33,207 nucleotides of DNA from Cytophagaceae bacterium (lineage in GTDB: Bacteria > Bacteroidota > Bacteroidia > Cytophagales > Cytophagaceae): assembly GCA_019746425.1 (NCBI GenBank), contig JAIERY010000336.1, positions 1-33,207 of the forward strand, read 5' to 3'. The position numbers and the translations under genes were made by a program. Shown in pieces: positions 7,223-15,056 of this stretch. The number at the start of each line of letters is the position of its first letter. Positions within the stretch are counted from its first letter, which is position 1. Below the pieces are notes generated by a model. The model saw nothing but the letters and a program-made list of their open reading frames with translations. It was not told where the DNA came from and did no database searches.

Positions 7223-8395
7223 ATGAATCCATTTACCACAGCAAGCAAAATACTTATCCCCTGTCCTTTGAGGATGGTCTCTTACCTGAGAAAAGAAACG
7301 GAAGAATTAAATTTCCCGATCATCAAAGAAACCCGCATGAGCGTAGAGACTCAGGGAACTTTAAGTGATTGCATGAAACTTAATCTCTACCTGAGAACAG
7401 GTCACAGAGTCTTGTATATGCTAAAAGAATTTAAAGCTACAGGCCCTGAAGATCTATATGAAAATATCGTTAAGATCCCGTGGGAAGAATACCTCGATGT
7501 AAATGGCTACTTCAGTGTGATTTCATCCGTTGAAAATGAATTCATTCTCGATACAAGATTTGCCAGCCTCAAATGCAAGGATGCGATTGCAGACAGAATG
7601 AATGAGAAGTTCGGCATGAGACCTGACTCCGGCCCGGAAAGAAATAAAGCCGTAATATACCTCTACTGGAAAGACAGAGATGCAGCAGTGTATCTTGACA
7701 GTTCGGGTGACACCATTGCTAAACATGGATACCGCAAACTACCATTCAAAGCCCCCTTACAGGAAACGCTTGCCTGTGCGATCATACTTGCCAGCAAATG
7801 GGATAAAAAATCAAATTTCGTGAACCCCATGTGCGGCAGCGGCACCCTTGCTATAGAAGCAGCGATGATTGCCGTAAACAAAGCGCCCGGATTGCTGAGA
7901 GGAAATTTCGGCTTCATGCATTTTAAAGGATATGATAAAGAAGTCTGGGAGAAGATGAGATGGGAAGCACGGCAGAAAACGCTCAGGCAGCCTGAAGGAA
8001 AAATCATTGCCACCGACATCAGTGAAGATGCGATAGATGCTGCGGTGAGAAACGCTACAACAGCCGGAGTAAATCACCTCATAGAATTTCAGGTTTGTGA
8101 TTTTAAAGACAGTCCGGTTCCGGAAAACGGAGGCGTAGTAGCGCTGAACCCCGAATACGGTGAAAGATTGGGGGAAGAGGAAGAACTTGAAGGGATTTAC
8201 AGAGAAATAGGAGATTTTTTTAAGAAAAAATGCAAAGGCTATACAGGCTACGTTTTTACAGGAAATTCTGCCTTAGGGAAGAAAATAGGCCTGAAAACCA
8301 AGCGGAAGATCGAATTTTTCAATGGAAAAATTGACTGCCGTTTGTTAGAATTTGAATTATATGAAGGAAGCAGGAGGCAAAAAGATGTTATATAA
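7223..8395 (+). CDS. THUMP-domain class I SAM-dependent RNA methyltransferase (RlmL N-terminal/YpsC type)
   Basis: A 390-aa enzyme that methylates a base in RNA, probably 23S rRNA by analogy with RlmL/YpsC. The N-terminal ~160 residues match the ferredoxin-like plus THUMP RNA-binding region (LRTGHRVLYML, WEEYLDVNGYF, KDAIADRMNEKFG). The Rossmann methyltransferase domain has the SAM loop NPMCGSGTLAIEAAMIA (about residues 199-215), the acidic strand ATDISEDAIDAAVRNA and motif IV. Motif IV is NPEYGERLG (about 309-317) where the usual family form is NPPYGER. The next gene begins 17 bases downstream, across a small A/T hairpin (8396-8412), so the two are probably co-transcribed. Exact target base unknown. 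Confidence 0.9.
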   Translation: MNPFTTASKILIPCPLRMVSYLRKETEELNFPIIKETRMSVETQGTLSDCMKLNLYLRTGHRVLYMLKEFKATGPEDLYENIVKIPWEEYLDVNGYFSVISSVENEFILDTRFASLKCKDAIADRMNEKFGMRPDSGPERNKAVIYLYWKDRDAAVYLDSSGDTIAKHGYRKLPFKAPLQETLACAIILASKWDKKSNFVNPMCGSGTLAIEAAMIAVNKAPGLLRGNFGFMHFKGYDKEVWEKMRWEARQKTLRQPEGKIIATDISEDAIDAAVRNATTAGVNHLIEFQVCDFKDSPVPENGGVVALNPEYGERLGEEEELEGIYREIGDFFKKKCKGYTGYVFTGNSALGKKIGLKTKRKIEFFNGKIDCRLLEFELYEGSRRQKDVI

Positions 8396-8412
8396 TAAAA
8401 GAGCATCTTTTA

Positions 8413-9303
8413 ATGACCAGGAATTTATTATTTGTAATGAATCTCCGGGCCGGCGGCAAGCTGAAAAACAAAGAAGCTTTGCAACTGGCATTGAAAGATT
8501 TTTGCCAGAAAAATTCCTGCAATTCTAAATTCTATGAGACTACAGGAGAAAATGATCAGGAAGTCATACGGAAAATTTCTCTGGAATATAAACCCAATGC
8601 AGTAATAGCAGTAGGAGGCGATGGAACGGTAAACATGGTCGGAGAACTTCTCGTCAACTCCGGCATACCAATGGGCATCGTCCCGACAGGTTCAGCCAAC
8701 GGCCTAGCCCATGATCTGAATATTCCCAAAAAAATTGACGCAGCCCTGGAAGTGATCAAAGATTTTCACACACATGCGATTGATACTTTGAAAGTAAATG
8801 GAAAAAACTGTTTTCATGTGAGCGATTTTGGTTTCAATGCCAGGGTGGTAAGAAGATTTTCAGAAAGCATCATGAGAGGGAAATTATCTTATCTGTGGTT
8901 TGGTTTGCAGGAATTTTTCACTTTCAATCCCTTTAACTACCAGATTGAGACTGACGGACAGACTATCCAGGGAGAAGCTTTCATGATGACGGCTACCAAT
9001 TCAAACAGGTTTGGAACCAATGTCAATATCAATCCATTAGGAGAGATCGATGATGGTTTATTTGAAATTAGCATTATCAAACCTTTTCCAAAATTCAGGT
9101 CTCTGGAAATTCTTTATCATCTTTTTAATAACACCATTCACAAAACCAGGTACAACCAGGTCGTGAAATGCCGTAAGGCTATTATTTATAATAAGCAAAA
9201 AGCTTCTTTCCATATAGACGGAGAACCTGTTGTGTTAGGAGAAAAAATTGAAATCAGTATAGTGCCTAAAGGAATAAGAATCATTTTGCCTTGCTGCAGA
9301 TAG
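8413..9303 (+). CDS. Diacylglycerol kinase/YegS/BmrU-family lipid kinase
   Basis: A 296-aa lipid kinase of the diacylglycerol/sphingosine kinase superfamily. The nucleotide-binding motif GGDGTVNMVGELL lies at about residues 68-80, followed by GIVPTGSANGLAHDLNIP, the conserved substrate/nucleotide segment of YegS and BmrU homologues. The C-terminal beta-rich domain carries NSNRFGTNVNINP and FHIDGEP, which also fit the family. Expected activity is phosphorylation of diacylglycerol or a related lipid at the membrane; the true substrate cannot be told from the sequence. It follows the RNA methyltransferase by 17 bases. Transcription probably ends at the perfect hairpin after the stop. Confidence 0.92.
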   Translation: MTRNLLFVMNLRAGGKLKNKEALQLALKDFCQKNSCNSKFYETTGENDQEVIRKISLEYKPNAVIAVGGDGTVNMVGELLVNSGIPMGIVPTGSANGLAHDLNIPKKIDAALEVIKDFHTHAIDTLKVNGKNCFHVSDFGFNARVVRRFSESIMRGKLSYLWFGLQEFFTFNPFNYQIETDGQTIQGEAFMMTATNSNRFGTNVNINPLGEIDDGLFEISIIKPFPKFRSLEILYHLFNNTIHKTRYNQVVKCRKAIIYNKQKASFHIDGEPVVLGEKIEISIVPKGIRIILPCCR

Positions 9304-9316
9304 TGCAGCGTAATGA

Positions 9317-9366
9317 GAGATGAGTGCAGAGAAAACTTTAAAATCTCAGCACTCTGCACTCATCTC
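9317..9366. terminator. Perfect 15-bp hairpin between convergent genes (bidirectional terminator candidate)
   Basis: GAGATGAGTGCAGAG (9317-9331) is perfectly complementary to CTCTGCACTCATCTC (9352-9366), with a 20-base A/T-rich loop. It sits between the convergent lipid kinase and metallophosphoesterase genes, and its right arm includes the stop codon of the latter. There is no long T run on either side, so it may protect 3' ends rather than terminate by itself. Confidence 0.6.
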
Positions 9367-10559
9367 ACAGCACTAATTATCTGTTTCCTGAATGCCAACC
9401 TTCCATATGGTGTACCATCGGGCTCCCAAACTTCCAACCATACATCATCGCTATAATAAAAATCTAATTTCATAAAGCCTTTATGGGCGTGCACAAATTG
9501 AGCATCCTTTTTTTTCTGCACATGTGTCACCTTGCATCCTGCACCGCTGACAATATAATGCTGCATCGCTTTCTGAATGTACTGCAGATTATGATCATGA
9601 CCGGCAGCATAAATAAGGTTATCGTATTTTTTAAAAATATTCAGCAGTCTCTTCCTCATACTTTTATACCTGGGATGAGACATGTCTTCTTTTGAGCCTA
9701 TATATTTTCTGTAAATGGGATATATGCTTCCTGCCACAGGCAGGGGGATGTATAATTTTTTGTGTACCTCTGTAAGAGGAAACAGATGCTGCTTCATACT
9801 AAAGTTACCGCCGTGATAAGCCATGCTGTACATCGGATGGTGTCCAATTACAAGGATCTTTTTTCCTTTATTTTTTTCAAGAGCCTCTTCCAGTTTCTGA
9901 AAAAATTCGTGCTCGCTGTCTACTTCACAGCCATTAATTTTTCCAAGGGGCCGGGTACCGCTATGCACCCACCATTGTGTATTGATTACCACGATCGTAA
10001 GATCATCGTTTATAGGTAATTCTACCGGGCCGGGACAACCATTTCTTGGAAGAAACACTTCCTGACTTCCAAAATAAGACTCAACATAAAACTGCTGACG
10101 CTTTACCGCTTCATAGCCCCCCTTTCTTCCTTTATTCCAGTCATGGTTTCCGGAAATAAAAACTTTTTTGCCGGTGTATGCATCCAAAGTTTTAAGCTGC
10201 CTGAGTAATCTTTTTTCCGCGCGCTCATGTCCGGGGTCATCGGGCCTTGGCATTCCTACCGGATAGATATTGTCTCCTAAAAAAAAGACAGCGCTTTTGC
10301 TTCCTGCCTTCAGGATCTTCAGTCTCAGCAAATCAAGGTTTTTATCCGGATGATTCAGCGAAGGCGCTCCGGCATCTCCGATCAGAAATACAGTGTATTT
10401 TACATACTCCATATCTGTGGGAGATGATTGTTTCCATTTTTTTTCCTTCTTATGATAAAAAGGACTCTTTCTTTTCTTACTGGTAAAAATATAATACAGC
10501 ACTGTAGCCAGCAGCAGTATAAAAAGTATCAAAAAAATCATCCAGTCTTGCATACGCAC
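9360..10559 (-). CDS. Membrane-anchored calcineurin-like metallophosphoesterase
   Basis: A 399-aa phosphoesterase tethered by one N-terminal helix (residues about 6-25, followed by the basic run TSKKRKSPFYHKKEKK), so the catalytic domain is probably cytoplasmic by the positive-inside rule. All five metallophosphoesterase blocks are visible: FLIGDAGAPS, VFFLGDNIYP, FISGNHDWNKG, LVIGHHPMYSMAYHG and YAAGHDHNLQY. They supply the two-metal site with Asp, Asn and His ligands. Substrate unknown; purple-acid-phosphatase-like or nucleotide/phospholipid phosphatase activity is possible. The stop codon is inside the hairpin shared with the convergent lipid kinase gene. Confidence 0.9.
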   Translation of the reverse strand: MRMQDWMIFLILFILLLATVLYYIFTSKKRKSPFYHKKEKKWKQSSPTDMEYVKYTVFLIGDAGAPSLNHPDKNLDLLRLKILKAGSKSAVFFLGDNIYPVGMPRPDDPGHERAEKRLLRQLKTLDAYTGKKVFISGNHDWNKGRKGGYEAVKRQQFYVESYFGSQEVFLPRNGCPGPVELPINDDLTIVVINTQWWVHSGTRPLGKINGCEVDSEHEFFQKLEEALEKNKGKKILVIGHHPMYSMAYHGGNFSMKQHLFPLTEVHKKLYIPLPVAGSIYPIYRKYIGSKEDMSHPRYKSMRKRLLNIFKKYDNLIYAAGHDHNLQYIQKAMQHYIVSGAGCKVTHVQKKKDAQFVHAHKGFMKLDFYYSDDVWLEVWEPDGTPYGRLAFRKQIISAVR

Positions 10560-10628
10560 TTTCAGATGTCAATACCTATTAAACATTAAAAAAGACGAAT
10601 GAGTTTATCGTATATTTACACTTAACAT

Positions 10629-11021
10629 ATGATCCGACAGATTAAAGAAACCTGCCTGTATGTACAAGACCTGGAAAGAACCAAGGATTTTTATCATGGC
10701 AAACTGGGCTTTGATATTATAGGCCATGTTAAGAACAGGCATATTTTTTTCCGTGCCGGCACGTCGGTGCTCCTGTGTTTTATTCCGGAAGCCACCAAAG
10801 CAGAATCTTCTCTGCCATCTCATTATGCTACAGGCCATATACACCTGGCATTTGAGGTAAATGCCGGTGACTATGCGGGATGGAAAGAAAAAATCTCAAA
10901 ATGGAATATTGAAATTATCCAAGAACAGGCCTGGCAAAAAGGTCTTCATTCATTTTACTTCAGGGACCCTGATGGTCATTTGCTTGAAATTGTTCCGGTA
11001 GGCATCTGGGATAAAGCTTAA
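10629..11021 (+). CDS. VOC superfamily (glyoxalase/bleomycin-resistance type) protein
   Basis: A 130-aa protein with the two beta-alpha-beta-beta-beta modules of the vicinal oxygen chelate fold. The N-terminal strand and helix ETCLYVQDLERTKDFYHGKLGFDI are typical. Likely metal ligands are Glu7 (at the position where many members have His), His72 in HLAFEV and Glu120 in FRDPDGHLLEIVP. This resembles the ligand set of glyoxalase I and fosfomycin-resistance enzymes, but the length and sequence do not decide among glyoxalase, thiol transferase or dioxygenase functions. The start follows a 60-base spacer from the divergent phosphoesterase. The next gene begins 75 bases downstream on the same strand. 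Confidence 0.87.
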   Translation: MIRQIKETCLYVQDLERTKDFYHGKLGFDIIGHVKNRHIFFRAGTSVLLCFIPEATKAESSLPSHYATGHIHLAFEVNAGDYAGWKEKISKWNIEIIQEQAWQKGLHSFYFRDPDGHLLEIVPVGIWDKA

Positions 11022-11096
11022 CTTTTTTTATTGTGGAAAACAATCTTTGTTTTTATGGGTTAATAGTATTAACTCTGTTAATCTAATCCTACCCTT

Positions 11097-11429
11097 ATGA
11101 AAGCAATCTGGAAAGGCACTGTGATCGCTAAAAGCGAAGACGTTGAAGAAATAGAAGGGAATTATTACTTCCCTCTTGACTCTATCAGCAAAGAATTTTT
11201 TCTGGAAAGTCATACGCAAAGTACCTGTCCGTGGAAAGGCACAGCATCTTATCTTCATGTAATGGTGGAGGGAGAGATCAATGAAGATGCCGCATGGTAC
11301 TATCGTGATCCGAAAGAAGGAGCTGAAGTACTAAAAGACAGGGTAGCTTTCTGGAAAGGAATAGCTATAAAAGAGTCTTCCAAAAAAATCAATTGGGAAA
11401 TGTTAAAAGTATTGAATACGTTTTTTTAA
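11097..11429 (+). CDS. DUF427 family protein
   Basis: A 110-aa cytosolic protein of the DUF427 family, biochemical role not established. It shows the full family pattern: KAIWKGTVIAKS at the N terminus, EGNYYFPLDSISKEFF, the invariant STCPWKGTASY, and then AAWYYRDPKEGAEVLKDRVAFWKGI near the C terminus. The conserved Cys-Pro-Trp and the aromatic pattern suggest a small ligand-binding beta barrel. It follows the VOC gene at a distance that allows co-transcription and is closed by an intrinsic terminator about 37 bases after its stop. Confidence 0.92.
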   Translation: MKAIWKGTVIAKSEDVEEIEGNYYFPLDSISKEFFLESHTQSTCPWKGTASYLHVMVEGEINEDAAWYYRDPKEGAEVLKDRVAFWKGIAIKESSKKINWEMLKVLNTFF

Positions 11430-11465
11430 TAATAGATCAGTAAAAGTTTACAAAGGATATTTTTT

Positions 11466-11492
11466 AAAGACCCCGGTTATCGGGGTTTTTTG
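11466..11492 (+). terminator. Rho-independent terminator after the DUF427 gene
   Basis: CCCCG (11471-11475) pairs with CGGGG (11481-11485) around a GTTAT loop. The stem is extended by A/T pairs from the preceding AAAGA and the following TTTTTT. The T run of six and its position 37 bases after the DUF427 stop make it a classic intrinsic terminator for the VOC-DUF427 pair. Confidence 0.85.
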
Positions 11493-11609
11493 TTTTCCTG
11501 ATTTCAAAAGACAAAGTGATTTTTTCTTTTGAGGTTTACGAACCCTTAAAGGCTTCGCAAACAATGCTTAACGGACAGTTTGTGAAACCTAAGATTCTTT
11601 TTAATTCAC

Positions 11610-11634
11610 AATTCAACATTCAGCCTTCATAATT
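11610..11634 (-). repeat. Short dispersed 25-base repeat, copy b
   Basis: Read on the minus strand this begins AATTATGAAGGCTGAATG and matches the sequence at 31419-31443 in 22 of 25 positions. It overlaps the stop codon of the gene at 11633-12568. AT-rich GAATTATGAA-type tracts are common in Bacteroidota intergenic DNA; no function is evident. Confidence 0.5.
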
Positions 11635-12568
11635 ATAAATTTATCTCCAGCATTAGCAATTCCGATCCGCCCATGTCATCATCAGTAATCGCAATGGCAA
11701 TGTATTTTGTATCAGAATCTTTCTCAAATAATGTAATACTTTCTACTTTCCCCAGGTAGATTTCCCCATTCTCTTCAATGATGGCAGAATCTTTTACTTC
11801 AGACAAAGCTTCTCTGTTTCCACCTCTTACAAAATCAAGGCGCTGCATATCCACCCAGCCGACCAGACTGCCCAATACCTCGCCATCGAGCACAGGATCG
11901 GAAGTGTCTTCTACTGCCGCGGTGAAAAATAATTTATTATCCATTACAGAAGCACCTGAAAAACCTGCCGGCACATTCTTGATAGAAGGAAGTTCAAAAG
12001 AATAGATTTTAGGAAAAGGAATCATTTCCGGATTTTCCAGCAGGTATACCTTAAACTCTTCCATGCTGAAATACAATATGACATTCTTGCCTGCCTTATT
12101 TCCCCGGTTGAATAAAATCAGATGATCGTCCGTACTTGCAGCTGCTTCCAGGTTTAGTTTTCCATCACCTACTATCTCAGGGTTGCTTTCCAGGAGTTCA
12201 TACAATGACTTTAAAGAAAGCTCCTGTACAAAATATTTTTTATTATACTTATTGGGAAGCTTTACCAGAAATCCTTTGTCCCTGTTCTTCGCAGATCCTG
12301 ATCCCATAACAATAATATGTTTATTATTATTGATGGTAATAGGCGCCATGCACTCAAGATCCGGTTTAATTTTTTTAGGAATTCTTCCTGTTGAAAAATC
12401 TTCGCTTTTAAATAGCTCTACCTTATCAATCACTTTCAGGGAATGGTCAAGACAATACAAATAAGGAGAGTCATCTCCTATGATATGAATAATACCATCT
12501 ATGATTTCCACGCCGGAGGCAGAAGGAAGATTTTCCAGGGTTACTCTTTTGATGATGGATGCCTTCAT
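11633..12568 (-). CDS. Hypothetical protein, beta-propeller-like
   Basis: A 311-aa protein I do not securely recognise; it may belong to one of the Bacteroidota DUF families with propeller folds (DUF6929-like). No signal peptide or membrane helix is present. The sequence alternates short beta strands and turns, with repeated strand motifs (IIDGIIHIIGDDSPYLYCLD, NKHIIVMGSGSAKNRDKG, DDHLILFNRGNKAGKN, DNKLFFTAAVED, NGEIYLGKVESITLFE, TKYIAIAITDDD), which suggests about five or six blades. LNLEAAAS and LFNRGN are the most motif-like stretches. It stands alone between a terminated plus-strand operon and the copA region, with a repeat remnant upstream. Function unknown. Confidence 0.75.
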   Translation of the reverse strand: MKASIIKRVTLENLPSASGVEIIDGIIHIIGDDSPYLYCLDHSLKVIDKVELFKSEDFSTGRIPKKIKPDLECMAPITINNNKHIIVMGSGSAKNRDKGFLVKLPNKYNKKYFVQELSLKSLYELLESNPEIVGDGKLNLEAAASTDDHLILFNRGNKAGKNVILYFSMEEFKVYLLENPEMIPFPKIYSFELPSIKNVPAGFSGASVMDNKLFFTAAVEDTSDPVLDGEVLGSLVGWVDMQRLDFVRGGNREALSEVKDSAIIEENGEIYLGKVESITLFEKDSDTKYIAIAITDDDMGGSELLMLEINL

Positions 12569-12652
12569 GTTCGTATCTATCGACTTACTGTCATTCAGAA
12601 GGAAACTTGTAATTTAATTGCAGTGCCATAAAAAATTATTCGGGCATTATTT

Positions 12653-12694
12653 AATGGCAGAACACATAAACAACAATATCCTTGCGGGATGACA
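12653..12694. repeat. Half copy of TTGTCATCC-terminated repeat family
   Basis: This stretch has the same length (42 bases) and layout as the right half of the element at 18983-19090: AATGGCAGAA at the left, then ATCCTT and GGATGACA at the right end. The left arm is missing. It lies in the spacer between copA and the propeller-like gene. Confidence 0.6.
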
Positions 12695-12721
12695 GGGAAA
12701 TATTGCACCGGTTATTTACAA

Positions 12722-14980
12722 TTATTTTAATTTCAACCTCAAACTATTCAAGACCACAGCAAGCGAGCTGAATGCCATGGCTGCCCCTGCGATCATAGGG
12801 CTAAGCAGGAAGCCATTTACCGGGTATAAAATTCCAGCAGCCAAAGGTATTCCTATAATGTTAAAAATAAATGCCCAGAAAAGATTCTGCCTGATCACAT
12901 TTAAAGTAGCTCGTGACAGTTTAATAGCATGAGCCACCTTGGTAATATCACCGTTTAACAAAACCATCTTCGAACTTTCAATCGCTATGTCTGTACCGTT
13001 TGCCATCGCAATACCCACATCTGCCTGTGCCAGAGCAGGAGCATCATTGATCCCATCGCCGGCCATGGCCACAAATTTCCCCTTCTCCTGAAGATTCTGG
13101 ATCATTACCGATTTGGAAAGCGGAAGCACTTCCGCGTACACTTCTTTAATCTTCAATTTATTGGCTACTACTTCTGCTGCTTCCCGCGAATCACCTGTCA
13201 TCATGATCACTTCAATACCCATTCTATTTAAAAGCTGCATACTTTCTTCAGCGCCATCCTTGATTACATCGGTTAGCCCCACCAAAGCAAAAACTGCTTT
13301 GTTATCTGCTGCAAACACAAGCGTCCTTCCTGCCTCACGAAGCTTTTTTATTTCTATTCTCAGATCTTCATCATCGAAAAAATATTCCATCCCGCTGACC
13401 TCATGAATAATATATTCTTCACTTTTTAAATACCTTCCGTGATTAACCGCCCTGATGAAATTTTCATTTCCCAGGTAATAATTTTCTCCGTCAACTTTCG
13501 CTCTTATTCCCATTCCCGGAAGCGTTTCAAAATTTTCTACAGGAAGCTCTTTGATGTTTTCTTTATGAAAGTACTCGATGATGGCTTCAGCCAGCGGGTG
13601 TTCGGATTTCTTTTCCAGGGAAAGTATAATAGATTTAAATTTATCTTTCCCTGCATGCTCGCCCTTCCATATCACATCTGTCACTTCAAATTTTCCTTTG
13701 GTCAGCGTACCTGTTTTATCTACTACGAGCGTATCTGTTTTTTTCAAAAGCTGCAGCGCTTCCCCATCTTTGATCAACACACCTTTATTTGCTGCTCTGC
13801 CTATACCTACCACAATGGCAGCCGGCGTAGCCAGACCCAGAGCACATGGGCAGGCGATTATCAAAACCGTAATGGAAGAGACAAAAGCATGAGTGAACGA
13901 AGGCTGAGGACCAAGTAAATACCATAATATAAATGTGATCACTGCGATCAGCACTACCATCGGCACAAATACAGCAGACATTTTATCTGCAAGTTTTTGC
14001 ATCGGTGCTTTTTTGCCCTGAGCCTCCTGCACTACCTGGATAATTTTAGCAAGCATGGTATCACTTCCCACTTTGGTAGCACGCATCTCGAAATACCCAA
14101 GCGTATTCATCGTAGATCCTATCACCATATCTCCGGGAATTTTTTTCACCGCCATGGCTTCGCCGGTAACCATACTTTCATCTATAAAAGAATTTCCTGC
14201 CATCACCTTTCCGTCGACCGGAATTTTTTCTCCCGGCTTAATAACCAATGTATCCCCGATCTTTACATTCTCCAGAGGAACTTTGACCTCTTTGCCTTCA
14301 TGCAGCATGGTTGCTTCCTTAGCCTGCAAGCCCATTAATTTTTCAATTTCAGCGCCTGCTTTTGCCTTTGCATTTTCTTCCAGGGATTTCCCTAAAAGGA
14401 TTAAAGTAATAATTACTGCGGCTGACTCATAATAAACATGAGGTTCCAGTCCGCGAACGATTAAGTACTCAGGAAAAAAAGTATTAAAGACACTGAATAA
14501 AAATGCGGATCCGGTTCCCAGCGCTATAAGCGTATCCATATTAAAAGTAAAATGCAAGGCGCGCTTTACGGCATTGATATAAAAATCTTTTCCGGAATAA
14601 AATATAACCGGCAAAGTAAGGACAAACATAATTTCTTTACTATAAGGCATCTCATGGAAAACCATAGAGAGCAACACAACAGGAATTGAAAATAAAGCGG
14701 CGACGATTAATCTAAGCCTGTAAGGGTTTCCCTGCGAAACAATATTTTCTCTTTTATCAATTATCAATTCATAACCTATGCTCCTTACTGCTTTATCCAA
14801 TTTCTCTGGAGGGGAAAGCGTTGGGTCATATTTCACAAAGACCCTTGATGTAGCAAAATTTACATTTGCCTGCTCTACTCCCTCTACCGACCTGATCATT
14901 GACTCAACGCTTTCCGCACAGGCGGCGCAGGTCATTCCTTTCACAGGGTAAGTTTCGCTTACAATTTCTTTATCACTCAT
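12722..14980 (-). CDS. copA: Cu(+)-exporting P1B-type ATPase
   Basis: Heavy-metal P-type ATPase of 752 aa that pumps monovalent copper out of the cytoplasm. One N-terminal HMA domain carries the copper-binding GMTCAAC (Cys18, Cys21). Eight membrane helices are expected. The intramembrane metal site CPC occurs in ACPCALGLATPAAIVVG (about residues 378-394), the phosphorylated Asp in DKTGTLTKG (about 423), the P1B-specific His-Pro in KKSEHPLAEAI, and the hinge GDGINDAPALAQADVGIAM (about 640-658). The CPC plus HMA Cys pair fits copper (or silver) rather than zinc. DsbD is encoded 76 bases upstream in the same direction, which suggests linked copper handling and periplasmic thiol reduction. No CopZ or CueR gene is visible. 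Confidence 0.96.
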   Translation of the reverse strand: MSDKEIVSETYPVKGMTCAACAESVESMIRSVEGVEQANVNFATSRVFVKYDPTLSPPEKLDKAVRSIGYELIIDKRENIVSQGNPYRLRLIVAALFSIPVVLLSMVFHEMPYSKEIMFVLTLPVIFYSGKDFYINAVKRALHFTFNMDTLIALGTGSAFLFSVFNTFFPEYLIVRGLEPHVYYESAAVIITLILLGKSLEENAKAKAGAEIEKLMGLQAKEATMLHEGKEVKVPLENVKIGDTLVIKPGEKIPVDGKVMAGNSFIDESMVTGEAMAVKKIPGDMVIGSTMNTLGYFEMRATKVGSDTMLAKIIQVVQEAQGKKAPMQKLADKMSAVFVPMVVLIAVITFILWYLLGPQPSFTHAFVSSITVLIIACPCALGLATPAAIVVGIGRAANKGVLIKDGEALQLLKKTDTLVVDKTGTLTKGKFEVTDVIWKGEHAGKDKFKSIILSLEKKSEHPLAEAIIEYFHKENIKELPVENFETLPGMGIRAKVDGENYYLGNENFIRAVNHGRYLKSEEYIIHEVSGMEYFFDDEDLRIEIKKLREAGRTLVFAADNKAVFALVGLTDVIKDGAEESMQLLNRMGIEVIMMTGDSREAAEVVANKLKIKEVYAEVLPLSKSVMIQNLQEKGKFVAMAGDGINDAPALAQADVGIAMANGTDIAIESSKMVLLNGDITKVAHAIKLSRATLNVIRQNLFWAFIFNIIGIPLAAGILYPVNGFLLSPMIAGAAMAFSSLAVVLNSLRLKLK

Positions 14981-14992
14981 AATTATTATTTA

Positions 14993-15027
14993 ACAGCAAC
15001 AGCCCGGGGAAATCTGTGGGCTGCTGT
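14993..15027 (-). terminator. Hairpin in the dsbD-copA spacer (attenuator or terminator candidate)
   Basis: ACAGC plus AGCCC (14993-15005, with a 3-base bulge) pairs with GGGCTGCTGT (15018-15027). On the minus strand the hairpin lies between the dsbD stop and the copA start and is followed by an A/T-rich but not purely T tract. It could partly separate expression of the two genes. Confidence 0.35.
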
Positions 15028-15056
15028 AATTATTATATCGAATTAAATATTTCAAT

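Noticed and set aside
13439-13918. 159-codon open frame on the plus strand
   Set aside because: It is wholly antisense to the strongly conserved catalytic part of copA, and its product shows no family features; it is a shadow frame.
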